DNA of 64,000 nucleotides from Stenotrophomonas rhizophila (GCF_020857975.1 NZ_JACWUO010000014.1:1-64000); one strand, 5' to 3'. Shown: positions 40,594-50,891, counted from the first letter of the stretch. A program made the numbers and translations. Notes: generated by a model not told the origin, from the letters alone.

Positions 40594-41001
40594 TGGCCTT
40601 TTATTCTGTTACACTCGGCGGGCGAGATAAGGGATTGATTTCGTTGGAAGTTGCTCTGGGCCAGAAGCCCGACTTCCCGCGATTCCGGCACAGTGCTGCA
40701 GCCACCGCCCCCGGGGCGGCCATGTTAGCGGCTCACCGGCGGTCCCGGCCATCGCCGGATGCCTGACAAGCATTTGTGCTGAAAAACATGTCCCTGTGGC
40801 GCTCCAGCCTGGCTGACAGCTGCCTCCGGCCCCGTAACACCCAAACCAAAACACAAAGAAGCGCTCCCGCGGCCTGCCGTGGTGTTGTAGCGCTGGAAAC
40901 CCAAGCCGCCCTCCCCGCGCCTGCGCGATGGGCGTCGAAGCGTGACCAGAAGCGAAACCCCATGGCGTTCCGCGCGGTAGCAGCGCGCGAGGAACGCAAG
41001 T
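40594..41001 (+). promoter_or_regulatory. Long rne leader and rluC/rne promoter region
   Basis: No gene fits in these 408 bp. An AT-rich patch (TTTTATTCTGTTACACT, about 40601-40617) next to the rluC start probably holds the promoters of both genes. The remaining 380 nt would be a long rne leader, as in E. coli, where the leader mediates RNase E feedback on its own mRNA. GAGGAA precedes the rne ATG. Confidence 0.5.
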
Positions 41002-44000
41002 ATGAAGCGAATGCTGATCAACGCCACGCAGGCCGAAGAGCTGCGGGTAGCCATCGTGGATGGCCAGACGCTGTACGACATCGACATCGAACAGCCGTCC
41101 AAGGAACAGAAGAAGTCGAACATCTACAAAGGCCGCATCACCCGCCTTGAACCGTCGCTGGAAGCGGCCTTCGTCGAGTACGGCGGCGAGCGCCATGGCT
41201 TCCTGCCGCTGAAGGAAATCTCCCGCGATTACTTCCAGGCCGGGGTCGACCACAACAAGGCCGGCATCCGCGAGCTGCTGCGCGAGGGCCAGGAAGTGGT
41301 GGTCCAGGTGGACAAGGAAGAGCGCGGCAACAAGGGCGCCGCCCTGACCACGTTCATCTCGCTGGCCGGCCGCTACATGGTGCTGATGCCGAACTCGCCG
41401 ACCGCCGGCGGCGTCTCGCGCCGGATCGAGGGCGAAGACCGCGCCGCGCTGAAGGAAGCGCTGGACAAGCTGAACATCCCCGACGACATGGGCGTGATCA
41501 TCCGCACCGCCGGCGTCGGCCGCGATGCCGAAGAACTGCAGTGGGACCTGGATTACCTGCTGCAGGTGTGGAAGTCGATCGCCGAAGCGGCGCTGACCAA
41601 GCCGGCCCCGTTCCTGATCTACCAGGAATCGCGCCTGATCGTGCGCGCCCTGCGCGACTACCTGCGCGCCGACGTCGGCGAGATCCTGGTGGACACCGAG
41701 GAGCTGTACGAGACCGCCCGCGAGTTCATGCAGCAGGTGATGCCGCAGACCCTGCGCAAGCTCAAGCATTACAAGGACGACATCCCGCTGTTCAACCGCT
41801 TCCAGATCGAATCGCAGATCGAAGGCGCGTATGAGCGCAACGTGCGCCTGCCGTCGGGCGGTTCGATCGTGGTCGACCAGACCGAAGCGCTGACCGCCGT
41901 GGACGTCAACTCCTCGCGCGCCACCAAGGGCAGCGACATCGAGGACACCGCGTTCCAGACCAACCTGGAAGCGGCCGAAGAAGTGGCCCGCCAGCTGCGC
42001 CTGCGCGACCTGGGCGGCCTGGTGGTGATCGATTTCATCGACATGGCCTCCAACAAGCACCAGCGCGAAGTCGAAAACCGCCTGCAGAACGCGCTCAAGT
42101 ACGACCGTGCGCGCGTGCAGCTGGGCCGCATCTCGCGCTTTGGCCTGATGGAAATGAGCCGCCAGCGCCTGCGCCCGAGCCTGGGCGAATCCAGCCAGAT
42201 CATCTGCCCGCGTTGCGACGGCCATGGCCGCATGCGCAGCGTGGAGTCGCTGTCGCTGGCCATCATCCGCGTGGCCGAAGAGCATGCGATGAAGGAAAAC
42301 ACCGGGCAGGTGCTGGTCCAGGCCCCGGTCGAGATCGCCAACTACCTGCTCAACGAAAAGCGCGGCGCGCTGCGTGAAATCGAACAGCGCCATGACGCGC
42401 CGATCGTGATCGTGGCCGACGAGCAGCTGCACACCCCGCACTACGAAGTCACGCGCCTGCGCGACAACGAACTGGGCGAAGACAGCGGCAAGCCGAGCTA
42501 CCAGCGCGGCACCCCGCGCAAGCTGCCGGTGCACGCCCTGACCAAGGCCCAGCTGAACATCCCGGTGGCCCCGGCGGTGACCCAGGTCAAGCACAGCCAG
42601 CCGGCCCCGGTGCGCGAAGCGCCCGAACCGGAAGCCGCACCGGCGCCGGTCGCCCCCGCCCCGGTGGCCGCCCCGGCCGCCACCGGCGTGGTCGGTTGGC
42701 TCAAGCGCATCTTCGCTGGCGAACCGGCCCCGGCCGCCGCCCCGCAGGCAGGCAACCGCCCGGCCCAGGACGGCAACCGCAACAACCGCAACAAGGACCG
42801 CAGCAAGGACCGTAACGGTCGCCGCGACGAGCGCGGTGAGCGCAACGGCAACGGCGGCGGCCAGCAGGCCCAGGGCCGTGGCAAGGACCAGCGCGGTGAA
42901 CGTGGCGAACGTGGTGGCGAGCGCGGCGGCAAGAACGAGCGTCGCGACGAGCGCCGCCAGGACACCGCCGCCGCACCGGCCAACGGCAATGCCGCGCAGG
43001 TGCAGGCGCCCGGCCAGGCCAAGCCGCGCAACGAGCAGCAGCCGGCCAAGCCGCGCAATGAACAGCAGCAGCCCAAGCTGAAGCAGAAGCAGCCCCGGCC
43101 GCCGCAGGGCGAGGCCGACAAGGCCGTGGCCGGTGAACGCCCGGCCCGCCAGCCGCAGGCCGACGCCGCCAAGCCGGTGCAGGCCGCTGCAACGCCGGCC
43201 GATGCCGCCGTGCTGGCCGCTGCCGCACTGACCGTCAGCGACGCGCTGGATGGCACCGAGCGCCCGGCCGATACCGCCGCGCAGGCCGAGCAGGCCGGCG
43301 CAGCGACGCAGGCCGACGCGGGCGAAGCGCTGGATCACGGCGATGCACCGGCCAACGGCGACGATGCCAACGGCGAAGGCGCCTCGCGCCGTCGCCGCGG
43401 CCGTCGCGGTGGCCGTCGCCGTCGTCGTGGCAATGGCGAGCAGGCAGCGGGCAGCGATGGGTTCAATGGCGACGACAACGGTCTGGATGACGATGGCGAC
43501 GACCAGGACGGCGATCTGGACGGTGGCAACACCGCCGCCTTCGAGCGCCCGGCCGTCGACAACGGCCAGCCGCAGCCGGAGTTCGAGTTCGATGACGAAG
43601 CCGGCAGTGCGCCGGCCGCCGCACCGGTTCGGGCCCCGCGCCCGGCCCCGGCGGCTGCCGCCGTCGCCGCTGCCGCACCGGCAGCGGTGGTCAGCAGCCC
43701 GGTGGTGAATGCCGCCCCGGCCGAGCCGAGCCCGGCCCCGGTGGCCGAAGCCGCGGCCGAAAAGGCCCCGGCCTCCTACACCGACCGCGTCCCGTTCGTG
43801 GAAAGCCCGACCCCGGCCCCGGCCCGGGTGGAAGCCACCGCGCCGGCCGCTGCCGTCCAGGCCCCGCGCCCGGCTGCGGCCGCTGCCCCGGTGGTGGAAC
43901 CGGCACCGGCTCCGGTCGCTCCGGTTGCTGCCGAACCGGCTGCCGTGGTGACCCCGGTCGCCGCCGCTCCGGTGGCGACGCCGGCCGCGCCGGTCGCCCC

Positions 44001-44487
44001 GCCGGTCGTCACTGCCCCGGTGGCGGTGGAGCCGGTTGCGCAAGCTCCGGCCGTGGCCGCCGCCCCGGAGCCGACCCCGGCCCCGGTGGTTGTGCCCGCC
44101 CCGGTGGTGGAAGTGGCGCCGGTCGCCGCTGCTACCCCGGCGGTGGAAACCGCCCCGGTCGCTGCCCCGGCCGTCGTTGAAGCCGCCCCGGTGGCCGAAG
44201 CCGCCCCGGTGCAGGCCCCGCGCCCGGTGCAGACCAGCATGCTCGATGCCGTGGTCGCCGCCCGGGCCCAGCCCGAAGCGGCCGCCCCGGCGCCGGCAGC
44301 ACGCGCCGAGGCGGTCGACACCGCCCCGGTCGAACGCAGCGGCCAGCTGTTCGGCAACGCCGCCGGTCAGTCCGTGGCCGGCAACGACGCGGCCGAGCAG
44401 GCAGCGCCGGCCGACACCAGCGATGAAGCCTCCACCGACGTGGTGCAGGCCGAGCCGCAGGATCCGGAAAAGCACGACAAGGGCTGA
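41002..44487 (+). CDS. rne: Ribonuclease E
   Basis: The 1161-residue endoribonuclease organises the RNA degradosome and processes rRNA and mRNA. The catalytic half (1-520) has the S1 domain, DNase I-like metal site Asp301 ([11 protein letters not shown]) and Asp344 ([10 protein letters not shown]), and the Zn-link CPRCDGHG (Cys402, Cys405). The C-terminal half is disordered. It has a basic Arg/Gly/Asp/Asn-rich stretch (about 590-670), an acidic block after [16 protein letters not shown] (about 795), and a 250-residue Ala/Pro/Val-rich tail. The basic blocks are probable RNA-binding segments. A 16-bp terminator follows 23 bp after the stop. Confidence 0.96.
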   Translation: MKRMLINATQAEELRVAIVDGQTLYDIDIEQPSKEQKKSNIYKGRITRLEPSLEAAFVEYGGERHGFLPLKEISRDYFQAGVDHNKAGIRELLREGQEVVVQVDKEERGNKGAALTTFISLAGRYMVLMPNSPTAGGVSRRIEGEDRAALKEALDKLNIPDDMGVIIRTAGVGRDAEELQWDLDYLLQVWKSIAEAALTKPAPFLIYQESRLIVRALRDYLRADVGEILVDTEELYETAREFMQQVMPQTLRKLKHYKDDIPLFNRFQIESQIEGAYERNVRLPSGGSIVVDQTEALTAVDVNSSRATKGSDIEDTAFQTNLEAAEEVARQLRLRDLGGLVVIDFIDMASNKHQREVENRLQNALKYDRARVQLGRISRFGLMEMSRQRLRPSLGESSQIICPRCDGHGRMRSVESLSLAIIRVAEEHAMKENTGQVLVQAPVEIANYLLNEKRGALREIEQRHDAPIVIVADEQLHTPHYEVTRLRDNELGEDSGKPSYQRGTPRKLPVHALTKAQLNIPVAPAVTQVKHSQPAPVREAPEPEAAPAPVAPAPVAAPAATGVVGWLKRIFAGEPAPAAAPQAGNRPAQDGNRNNRNKDRSKDRNGRRDERGERNGNGGGQQAQGRGKDQRGERGERGGERGGKNERRDERRQDTAAAPANGNAAQVQAPGQAKPRNEQQPAKPRNEQQQPKLKQKQPRPPQGEADKAVAGERPARQPQADAAKPVQAAATPADAAVLAAAALTVSDALDGTERPADTAAQAEQAGAATQADAGEALDHGDAPANGDDANGEGASRRRRGRRGGRRRRRGNGEQAAGSDGFNGDDNGLDDDGDDQDGDLDGGNTAAFERPAVDNGQPQPEFEFDDEAGSAPAAAPVRAPRPAPAAAAVAAAAPAAVVSSPVVNAAPAEPSPAPVAEAAAEKAPASYTDRVPFVESPTPAPARVEATAPAAAVQAPRPAAAAAPVVEPAPAPVAPVAAEPAAVVTPVAAAPVATPAAPVAPPVVTAPVAVEPVAQAPAVAAAPEPTPAPVVVPAPVVEVAPVAAATPAVETAPVAAPAVVEAAPVAEAAPVQAPRPVQTSMLDAVVAARAQPEAAAPAPAARAEAVDTAPVERSGQLFGNAAGQSVAGNDAAEQAAPADTSDEASTDVVQAEPQDPEKHDKG

Positions 44488-44510
44488 TTCCGGCCAGGCG
44501 TCACCAGCCA

Positions 44511-44546
44511 AACGCAGACAGCGGCCTTCGGGCCGCTGTCTGCGTT
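44511..44546 (+). terminator. Terminator after rne
   Basis: A perfect 16-bp stem (44511-44526 with 44531-44546) has a TTCG tetraloop and is followed by a T. Confidence 0.85.
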
Positions 44547-44573
44547 TACGGCCCCCTGTGGCATGCTCGGCCG

Positions 44574-44993
44574 ATGAACCTGCGCCCGCTGTTGCCCGTA
44601 TGCCCACTACTGTTGTGCGCGCTCTGCGCCTGCCAGCCCGACCCGCCCGTGCTCAGCAAGGACGCCATCGCCCTGCGCGATGCCGGGCCGGAGGATGTCG
44701 TCCGCAGCCGGCTGCGTGGCACTGACGTCGAACTGCTCGCGCAGGACTGCAAGGTGTTCCGGGTGACCCGCGGACCTGATCAGGCGGTCACGCTTACCGA
44801 GGTACTGGCTCCGCCGCCCTACCCGTTCTTCACCGCTTGCCAGCGGCAGTCGCTGCGGCAGGAAGACGGCGCGGTGGTTGCGGTGCTGGGCCGGATGGCG
44901 TTCGGCGCCGGTGGGTGCTGCGCCACGGGCGGCACCTGGCGCACGCGCGACGGCCAGGCGTGGGAAAAGATCAGCGAGCGGACCGTTCCGTAA
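44574..44993 (+). CDS. Small lipoprotein, unknown function
   Basis: The 139-residue protein has a type II signal with lipobox LCAC (about residues 17-20) and a mature domain with several cysteines (QDCKVF, TACQRQ, GCCATGG). I recognise no family. The C-terminus GTWRTRDGQAWEKI looks like a short beta motif. The gene starts 28 bp past the rne terminator and is followed by inverted GTAG repeats, so it is probably monocistronic. Confidence 0.65.
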   Translation: MNLRPLLPVCPLLLCALCACQPDPPVLSKDAIALRDAGPEDVVRSRLRGTDVELLAQDCKVFRVTRGPDQAVTLTEVLAPPPYPFFTACQRQSLRQEDGAVVAVLGRMAFGAGGCCATGGTWRTRDGQAWEKISERTVP

Positions 44994-45024
44994 TGCGCCG
45001 GCAGCGTGCCGATGGTGCAGGAGC

Positions 45025-45098
45025 AGCCACGCATGGCGTGGCTCTACGCTATCGATGCGGCCACGCAACCCGGGGGTAGAGCCACGCCATGCGTGGCC
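45025..45098. repeat. Diverging GTAG palindrome pair
   Basis: A minus-strand copy ends CTAC at 45047 and a plus-strand copy starts GTAG at 45076, tail outwards. Both share the AGCCACGC/GCGTGGCT stem with copies at 22987 and 35184. Confidence 0.8.
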
Positions 45099-45110
45099 GC
45101 GTTTCCCCGA

Positions 45111-46001
45111 TCAGGGCGTAGTGGCGGCCGGGCTGCCCGGGCTCGGCGCGAACTGCAGCCGCGTCCAGACCCCGTAATGGTCCGAGGCCCAGCGGCCTTC
45201 GGCATAGGGCTGATCGAACAGGAGTTTTGCCTCGCGCGCGAGCAGTTGGTCCTGCTGGAAGAAGACGTGGTCGATGCGGCGTGGCGCGTCGAAGTAGTGC
45301 CGGTTGAGCGTGCTGACCGGGGCCTGCGCGGTATTGACGTGCACGCTGCCGAAGCTGTCGCCGTAATGGTTGCGCAGTTCGCTCAGGTCGCCGGCATCGA
45401 CCAGGGCGTTGAAATCCCCGGCAATCACCACCGGGGCACCGTCGGCGGTGGCGGCGATGAAACGCAGCAGGTCGGCCACCTGTTCGGCGCGGATGCGGCT
45501 GCCGTCGGCATCGCTGCGTTCGTTCAAGTGGGTGGCGTAGACGTTGACGGCGTGTGCGTCGATGGCGATGCGCAGGTGCGCCACGGTGCGGTAGTCGCCC
45601 AGCGGCGCCAGCAGGTGTTCGTTGCGCGCCAGCACCGGGCGCCGGGTCAGCAGTGCGTTGCCATAGCGTTTGGCGCTGCCGGGCGGGTCGGTGGAGACGA
45701 ACTGGTAGTCGTAGCCCAGCCTGCGCGCCAGCCAGGCGGCCTGGTTGCGCACCCGGGGTTTCTGGATCACCTCCTGCAGCGCGATCGCGTCCGGCTGCAA
45801 TGCCTGCAGTTCGCGCAGGATCACCCGGCGCCGCGCCGGCCAGTCTTCGCGGTCGTGGTGCAGGTTGAAGGTGACCATGCTCATGCCCGGCGCTTCCGCA
45901 CCGCCGGTATCGGCCGCGCCGGCCGGCGCCGGCACGACGGCCAGCAGCAGCGCGCACAGCCACCCGGCGCAGCCGATGCGCAATGCCTGCATCGGCTGCA
46001 T
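45111..46001 (-). CDS. Secreted endonuclease/exonuclease/phosphatase-family hydrolase
   Basis: The 296-residue protein has a Sec signal (WLCALLLAVVPAPAGAA) and a complete EEP active site. It has MVTFNLHHD (Asn), IALQEVI (metal Glu), VYATHLNE (His), VIAGDFNAL (Asp, Asn), RRIDHVFF and WASDHYGVW (Asp, His). The fold covers DNases, phosphodiesterases and sphingomyelinase-like enzymes. Its start overlaps the stop of the large toroid-domain gene (TAATG), making it the last gene of the glucan operon. A role in removing phosphate- or glycerol-linked decorations from the imported glycan would fit but is inference. A degenerate paralogue lies at 32376-33233. Confidence 0.85.
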   Translation of the reverse strand: MQPMQALRIGCAGWLCALLLAVVPAPAGAADTGGAEAPGMSMVTFNLHHDREDWPARRRVILRELQALQPDAIALQEVIQKPRVRNQAAWLARRLGYDYQFVSTDPPGSAKRYGNALLTRRPVLARNEHLLAPLGDYRTVAHLRIAIDAHAVNVYATHLNERSDADGSRIRAEQVADLLRFIAATADGAPVVIAGDFNALVDAGDLSELRNHYGDSFGSVHVNTAQAPVSTLNRHYFDAPRRIDHVFFQQDQLLAREAKLLFDQPYAEGRWASDHYGVWTRLQFAPSPGSPAATTP

Positions 46002-49000
46002 TACGGCGCCTTGCGTTCGGCGCGGCGCACCGCGGCCGGGATGTCGATCTCGACCCGGGCCGGCACCTGGGTGATGCGCAGCTCGCCGTTCAACCACTGC
46101 GCCGCTTCGCCGTTGATGGTGGTATCGCCGGGCTCGCCGCTGTAGGGCCACGGCAGGATCACCCCGCCGTGCGGCGGTACCAGCCCGGCCGGCAGTTCCA
46201 GCACCAGTTGCTTGTCGTTGCGGACCAGCGCGTAGTTGAGCAGGCCGTTGGGCGTGCGCAGGCCCTTGACCGCGATGCCCGGTGCCTCCAGCCAGCGCGA
46301 GGGCACGCCGGCGGCCAGCACCAGGCTGTCGTCGACGTCGCGGTTGTAGGCGAACATGTCCAGCGCCGAACGCACGAAGTCCGAGGCCACCCAGGCGTGC
46401 GGCAGGTCGCCGACGAAGAACGGTTTGCGCGGAGTGCGCGAGACCACTTCGGCCCACTGGTTCCACGCCTGCGGGGCGCGGTCGTTGAAGAAGAAGCCGG
46501 TGGCCTGCCAGGCACGGTCGCGCCAGCCCAGGCGCACGAACGCGGCGACGTTGCGCCATTCGTAGGGGGTGTAGTCCTTCCATTCGCGCTTGCCGTCGCG
46601 GCGCTGCTCGAACTCGGTCCAGTAACGTTCGAAGGTGTTGTCCAGGTACGGCTGCGGCAGTCGGCCCTGTTCACCACCCGGGGCCAGTGCGATGGTGGTG
46701 GAAGTGGCATCGAAGTCGCCCAGCTCGGCCGACCCGGGCAGGTAATCGATCTTGTGCAGGTTCACCGCGGCCAGCAGCGAGGCCTGCAGGTCATCACGGA
46801 ACTGGTCGCGCGACGCGCTGATCTGCATCGCATCCAGCTTGCCCAGGGTGCTGGCGATGATCGCCGCGTCCTTGTAGCCGCGCAGCGCCCAGAAGTTGTC
46901 CCAGTACGAATGCATCGGCTTGGCCGAATAGCCTTCGTGGCTGATCGAGGCCGGCATCATCCCGTAGAAGGCCGGGTTGAGCGCGCGGTTTTCCTCGGTG
47001 CGCTCGCTCAGGCGCAGCCGCTCCATGTACTGGTACGCGCCCTGCACATGCGGCCACATGGCTTCCAGGAAGGTGCTGTCGCCGGTATAGCGCCAGTATT
47101 CGGCGATGTTGAAGATCAGCTCGCCATGGCTGTCGTTCTCCGGCACCGGGTCGCTGCCGCGCGCATCCACGCAGCACGGCACCTTGCCGTTGTCGAACTG
47201 GTGCGGCGCATACCAGCTGACGTAGTCGCGCACCGCATCGCTGCGGCCCATGCGCAGCAGCCCTTCGGAAATCATCGCGCCGTCGCGGATCCAGCTGCGC
47301 GAATACGAGCGCGTGCCCGGCTGCAGGCTGGGCCCGATCCGCGAGATCAGCATGTGCGCCAGCGCCGTGCGCAGGGTGTCGGCCAACGGCTTGCCGGCCG
47401 CCGGCAGCTGCAGGCTCACCTGGTCCAGCTTGGTCCGCCACATCGAGGCGACCGCCTGCTGTGCCTTGCCCGCATCGAAGCCCGCAGGCATCGTCCAGTT
47501 GCCGGTCTGCGGCAGCACGATGGTCACCTCGCGGCTCTGGCCCGGCTCCAGCCGCCAGCGGTACAGCAGCGCGCCGGAGGCCAGCCCGGTGGCGTCGGCG
47601 ACCTCGCCGGTGGCCGGCAGCGTGCCGTCGGCCAGGTGCTCCACCTCCAGCTTGCTGTCAAAAGCGGTGGCGAAGGCCGCATCGGCCGGCTGCAGCGCAT
47701 ACACCCGCGGGCTGCCGTTGACCTCCACCTGGGTGGGGCTCACGGCCAGGTTGTCGATCCGGCTGAAGCCACCGACGGTATTGAGGAACTGGGTCGGCGG
47801 GTTGACCTGCCAGGGGCGTACCGCCAGGGCCAGGGTGTAGTCGTGGGCGACCTTGTCCGGATTGCGCAGGGTGTAGCGGCCGACCAGCTGCGCCTTGTCG
47901 GCGGTGCCCTGGACGAAACCGGTGACCTCCAGCGCGGCCTTGTCGTGGCTCCAGTCCACGCTGGCGATCGGCAGGTAATCGTCCTGCAGCGACTGGCGGC
48001 TGCTTACGTCGGCCCAGCTGAGCAGCTTCTTGTTGTCCACCAGCACGAACGGCTCCACGCTGAAGCTGGCCTTGGCCACTTCCAACGCGCCATCCTCGCC
48101 GATCAGGGCCTGTTCGCGGCCGCCGTCCAGGCCCAGCAGGGTCCAGTACGGCTGCTCGCCGCTGAAGCCACGCGGCACGAAGCCGCGCGGCAGGTCGGTG
48201 CCGACCGAGCGGATGAAATCGTTGGGGGTGGCGGCAAATTCCAGCGGCTTGAGGCTGATGTCGCGGATGCCGTAGCGCCAGCTCGGGCCGCCCTTGAGAT
48301 CAAAGCGCAGGTAGCGCGCCTCGGTATCGGGCAGCGCCAGCCAGTCGCGGCCGCCACCACCGGCGGTGATCTCGCGCACCTGTCGCCAGTTGCGCCCGTC
48401 CTGCGAGGTGCGCACCACGTAACGGGTGGCCTCCAGCCCGGGCAGCCACTGGATCACCGCCCCACCGAACTCGCGCACCTTGTGCAGGTCCAGGCTGATG
48501 GTCTGGTCGGGCACCCCGCCGCTGATCCAGACCGTGTCGGCCTTGCCATCGGCGATGCGGCTCTGCAGCGCGGTGGCGGTATCGGCAATCACCGACGGTG
48601 CCAGCGCCGAGGTGTCCATCGGCGGCAGGCCCTGCAGGGTGAGCCGGTCGAAGCACACCGTGCCCTTGCCGCCGACCTTGTTGTAGATGGTGAATTCCAC
48701 CGCCGCGCTGCGCTTGAGGGTCTTGTCCGCATCCGGGCCCCAAGCCTTGTCGATCTGGCGGGCGCGGTACTGCACGCCGGTCCAGGTCTTGGGGAACGCA
48801 TAGCCGGGCCGGTTGACCCACCACACGTTGTCGCCGCTGGCATCGATCAGCTTGAACTGCAGGTCGTTGGCCGGCGAGTCGCCACGCAGCTGGAAGCCCA
48901 GCTGGTAGTTTTCCGGGAACTCGATGCCCAGCTCGCGGCGGATGCCCACGTAGCCGGACACCTCGTGGAAGTCGTAGTCCACGCACAGGGCGCGGCCGCC

Positions 49001-49180
49001 GCCGTTGCCGGCGACGCTGCGCAGCGAACCGCTGACCTGGTCGGACAGCACTAGTTTCCACGGCGCCATGTCGTCGAAGCTGTCCAGCAGCTTCGGTGCC
49101 GGCAACGGCGGCGGCGCAGCGGCCGAGGCCGCCAGTGACCAGACCAGACCCAGACCCATCACCGCCGCAGCATGCTTCAC
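46001..49180 (-). CDS. Large periplasmic discoidin/alpha-toroid protein, putative glycosidase
   Basis: The 1059-residue protein has a signal peptide (AAAVMGLGLVWSLAASAAA). A beta-sandwich carbohydrate-binding region (about 25-180) and an F5/8-type (discoidin) region (about 190-330, with VIQWLPGLEATRYVVRTSQD) follow. A second beta-rich segment leads to an (alpha/alpha)-toroid domain (about 620-960). SYSRSWIRDGAMI (Asp near 640) and ENDSHGELIFN (Glu near 684) occupy positions typical of inverting toroid glycosidases of the GH15/GH63 kind. A GTG start at 49180 overlaps the upstream permease stop (GTGA). Expected to trim oligosaccharides in the periplasm; its exact GH family is not recognised. 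Confidence 0.75.
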   Translation of the reverse strand: MKHAAAVMGLGLVWSLAASAAAPPPLPAPKLLDSFDDMAPWKLVLSDQVSGSLRSVAGNGGGRALCVDYDFHEVSGYVGIRRELGIEFPENYQLGFQLRGDSPANDLQFKLIDASGDNVWWVNRPGYAFPKTWTGVQYRARQIDKAWGPDADKTLKRSAAVEFTIYNKVGGKGTVCFDRLTLQGLPPMDTSALAPSVIADTATALQSRIADGKADTVWISGGVPDQTISLDLHKVREFGGAVIQWLPGLEATRYVVRTSQDGRNWRQVREITAGGGGRDWLALPDTEARYLRFDLKGGPSWRYGIRDISLKPLEFAATPNDFIRSVGTDLPRGFVPRGFSGEQPYWTLLGLDGGREQALIGEDGALEVAKASFSVEPFVLVDNKKLLSWADVSSRQSLQDDYLPIASVDWSHDKAALEVTGFVQGTADKAQLVGRYTLRNPDKVAHDYTLALAVRPWQVNPPTQFLNTVGGFSRIDNLAVSPTQVEVNGSPRVYALQPADAAFATAFDSKLEVEHLADGTLPATGEVADATGLASGALLYRWRLEPGQSREVTIVLPQTGNWTMPAGFDAGKAQQAVASMWRTKLDQVSLQLPAAGKPLADTLRTALAHMLISRIGPSLQPGTRSYSRSWIRDGAMISEGLLRMGRSDAVRDYVSWYAPHQFDNGKVPCCVDARGSDPVPENDSHGELIFNIAEYWRYTGDSTFLEAMWPHVQGAYQYMERLRLSERTEENRALNPAFYGMMPASISHEGYSAKPMHSYWDNFWALRGYKDAAIIASTLGKLDAMQISASRDQFRDDLQASLLAAVNLHKIDYLPGSAELGDFDATSTTIALAPGGEQGRLPQPYLDNTFERYWTEFEQRRDGKREWKDYTPYEWRNVAAFVRLGWRDRAWQATGFFFNDRAPQAWNQWAEVVSRTPRKPFFVGDLPHAWVASDFVRSALDMFAYNRDVDDSLVLAAGVPSRWLEAPGIAVKGLRTPNGLLNYALVRNDKQLVLELPAGLVPPHGGVILPWPYSGEPGDTTINGEAAQWLNGELRITQVPARVEIDIPAAVRRAERKAP

Positions 49181-50013
49181 CCTTTGACACTCCCCAACAG
49201 CAGACCCTGGATGTAATAACGCTGCAATGCCAGAAACAGCAGCAGCACCGGCACCACCGTGACCACCGCGCCGGCCATCATCATCTCCACGTCCATGATG
49301 TGTTCGCGCGACAAGGTGGCCAGGGCGACCGGCAAAGTGTAGTGCTCCTGGTCGGTCAGCACGATCAACGGCCACATGAAGTCGTTCCAGGCGCCCATGA
49401 AGGTGAAGATCGACAGGGTCACCAGCACCGGCTTGAGCATCGGCAGCACGATCTGGAAGAAGATCCGCATCTCCCCTGCCCCGTCGATGCGCGCCGCTTC
49501 CAGCAGCTCGTCGGGGATCGAGCGCGCGTACTGGCGCACCAGGAAGATGCCGAACACGCTGGCCAGCGCCGGCACGATCACCCCGCCGAAGCTGTTGACC
49601 AGGCCGAGCTGCTTCATCAGCAGGAACAGCGGCAGCATCGCCACCTGGGCCGGGATCACCAGCGCGGCCAACAGCATCTGGAAGATGCGCTCGCGGCCGG
49701 CGAAGCGCAGCTTGGCAAAAGCGTAGCCGCCCATGGTGTTGAGCAGCAGCGAGCCCAGCGTGATGGCCAGCGAGACCAGCAGGCTGTTGACGAAGTTGTT
49801 GCCCATCCCGGTCCGCGCGAACAGCTCGTGGTAGTTGACCGTGGTCAGCGCCGAGGGCAGCAGCGGCGGCGGGAAATGCGCCGCCTCGCCGGTGGGCATG
49901 AACGACACCGACAGCATCCACAGCAGCGGGGCCAGGCTGACCAGCGCCAGCACGCTCAGCCCGCCGTTGACCCACCATGCATGCCAGCGCGACTGGCCGA
50001 TTTCACGACTCAT
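49177..50013 (-). CDS. Sugar ABC transporter permease, MalG-like
   Basis: The 278-residue inner-membrane permease has six helices and the EAA loop ELLEAARIDGAGEMRIFFQIVLPML (about residue 185-210), which docks to the ATPase. The C-terminus is of MalG type and lies close to the membrane. It overlaps the upstream permease by ATGA and the downstream toroid gene by GTGA. It forms the transmembrane pair with the gene at 50010-50891 for import of an oligosaccharide. Confidence 0.93.
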   Translation of the reverse strand: MSREIGQSRWHAWWVNGGLSVLALVSLAPLLWMLSVSFMPTGEAAHFPPPLLPSALTTVNYHELFARTGMGNNFVNSLLVSLAITLGSLLLNTMGGYAFAKLRFAGRERIFQMLLAALVIPAQVAMLPLFLLMKQLGLVNSFGGVIVPALASVFGIFLVRQYARSIPDELLEAARIDGAGEMRIFFQIVLPMLKPVLVTLSIFTFMGAWNDFMWPLIVLTDQEHYTLPVALATLSREHIMDVEMMMAGAVVTVVPVLLLFLALQRYYIQGLLLGSVKG

Positions 50014-50891
50014 ACCAACTGCCTCTTGCGGCCGAAACGCAGCATGACGCTGGTCACCGCCAGGATGATCAGGAACAACAGGAACGCCACCGCCGAAGCG
50101 CGGCCCAGGTTCCACCACTTGAAGCCTTCCTCGAACATGAAGTACAGCACGCTCACGGTGCTCTGCAGCGGGTCGCCGCGGGTCATCACGTAGGGTTCGG
50201 CGAACAGCTGGAAGTAACCGGACACGGTGATCACCCCCACCACCAGCAGGACCGGGCCGAGCATGGGCAGGGTGATGTGCAGGAACTGCTTCCAGCGCGA
50301 GGCGCCGTCGATGCGCGCGGCCTCGTACAGGTCGTGCGGGATCGCCTGCAGGCCGGCCAGGAAGATCACCATGTTGTAGCCGAAGTTCTTCCACACCGCG
50401 AACAGCATGATGGTCGGCATCGCCCAGTTGGGGTCGCCGAGCCAGTCGATCGGGCTGATGCCCAGGTGGCCCAGGCCGTAGTTGACCAGGCCGTAGCTGG
50501 TGTGGAACAGGTAGCGCCAGATCACCGCCACCGCCACCAGGGTGGTCACCACCGGGGCGAACAGCGCGGTGCGGAACAGCGCCTTGAAGCGCGCCGCCGG
50601 CGCATTGAGCAGGATCGCCGCGCCCAGCGACACCGCGATCGACATCGGCACGCCCACGATCACGAAATACGTGGTGTTCCACAGCGACTTCCAGAACATC
50701 GGAGTCTGCAGCAGGTCGATGTAGTTGCCCAGCCCGACAAAGCGCAGGTTGGCGCCGTCGGCCAGTGCGTACAGGTCGAAGTCGGTGATGCTCAGCGCCA
50801 GCGCCGAGGCCACCGGCAGGCCGAAGAACACGCCGATGACCAGGATGGCCGGGCCGGCGAACATCCAGCCGGCAAGCGAACGCTGCTTCAT
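50010..50891 (-). CDS. Sugar ABC transporter permease, MalF-like
   Basis: The 293-residue protein has six helices and the EAA loop DLYEAARIDGASRWKQFLHITLPML (about residue 190-215). It starts by overlapping the solute-binding protein gene (ATGA) and ends overlapping its partner permease. It belongs to the carbohydrate-uptake transporter-1 family. No ATP-binding subunit gene occurs in the cluster. Confidence 0.93.
   Translation of the reverse strand: MKQRSLAGWMFAGPAILVIGVFFGLPVASALALSITDFDLYALADGANLRFVGLGNYIDLLQTPMFWKSLWNTTYFVIVGVPMSIAVSLGAAILLNAPAARFKALFRTALFAPVVTTLVAVAVIWRYLFHTSYGLVNYGLGHLGISPIDWLGDPNWAMPTIMLFAVWKNFGYNMVIFLAGLQAIPHDLYEAARIDGASRWKQFLHITLPMLGPVLLVVGVITVSGYFQLFAEPYVMTRGDPLQSTVSVLYFMFEEGFKWWNLGRASAVAFLLFLIILAVTSVMLRFGRKRQLV

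Noticed and set aside
40609..44607. A 1332-codon frame on the minus strand opposite rne.
   Set aside because: It is the complement of the RNase E Ala/Pro/Arg-rich regions, has no recognisable domain, and has no ribosome site.
45983..49054. A 1023-codon plus-strand frame over the toroid-protein gene.
   Set aside because: The opposite strand encodes a signal peptide and recognisable domains with coupled neighbours; this frame has neither.
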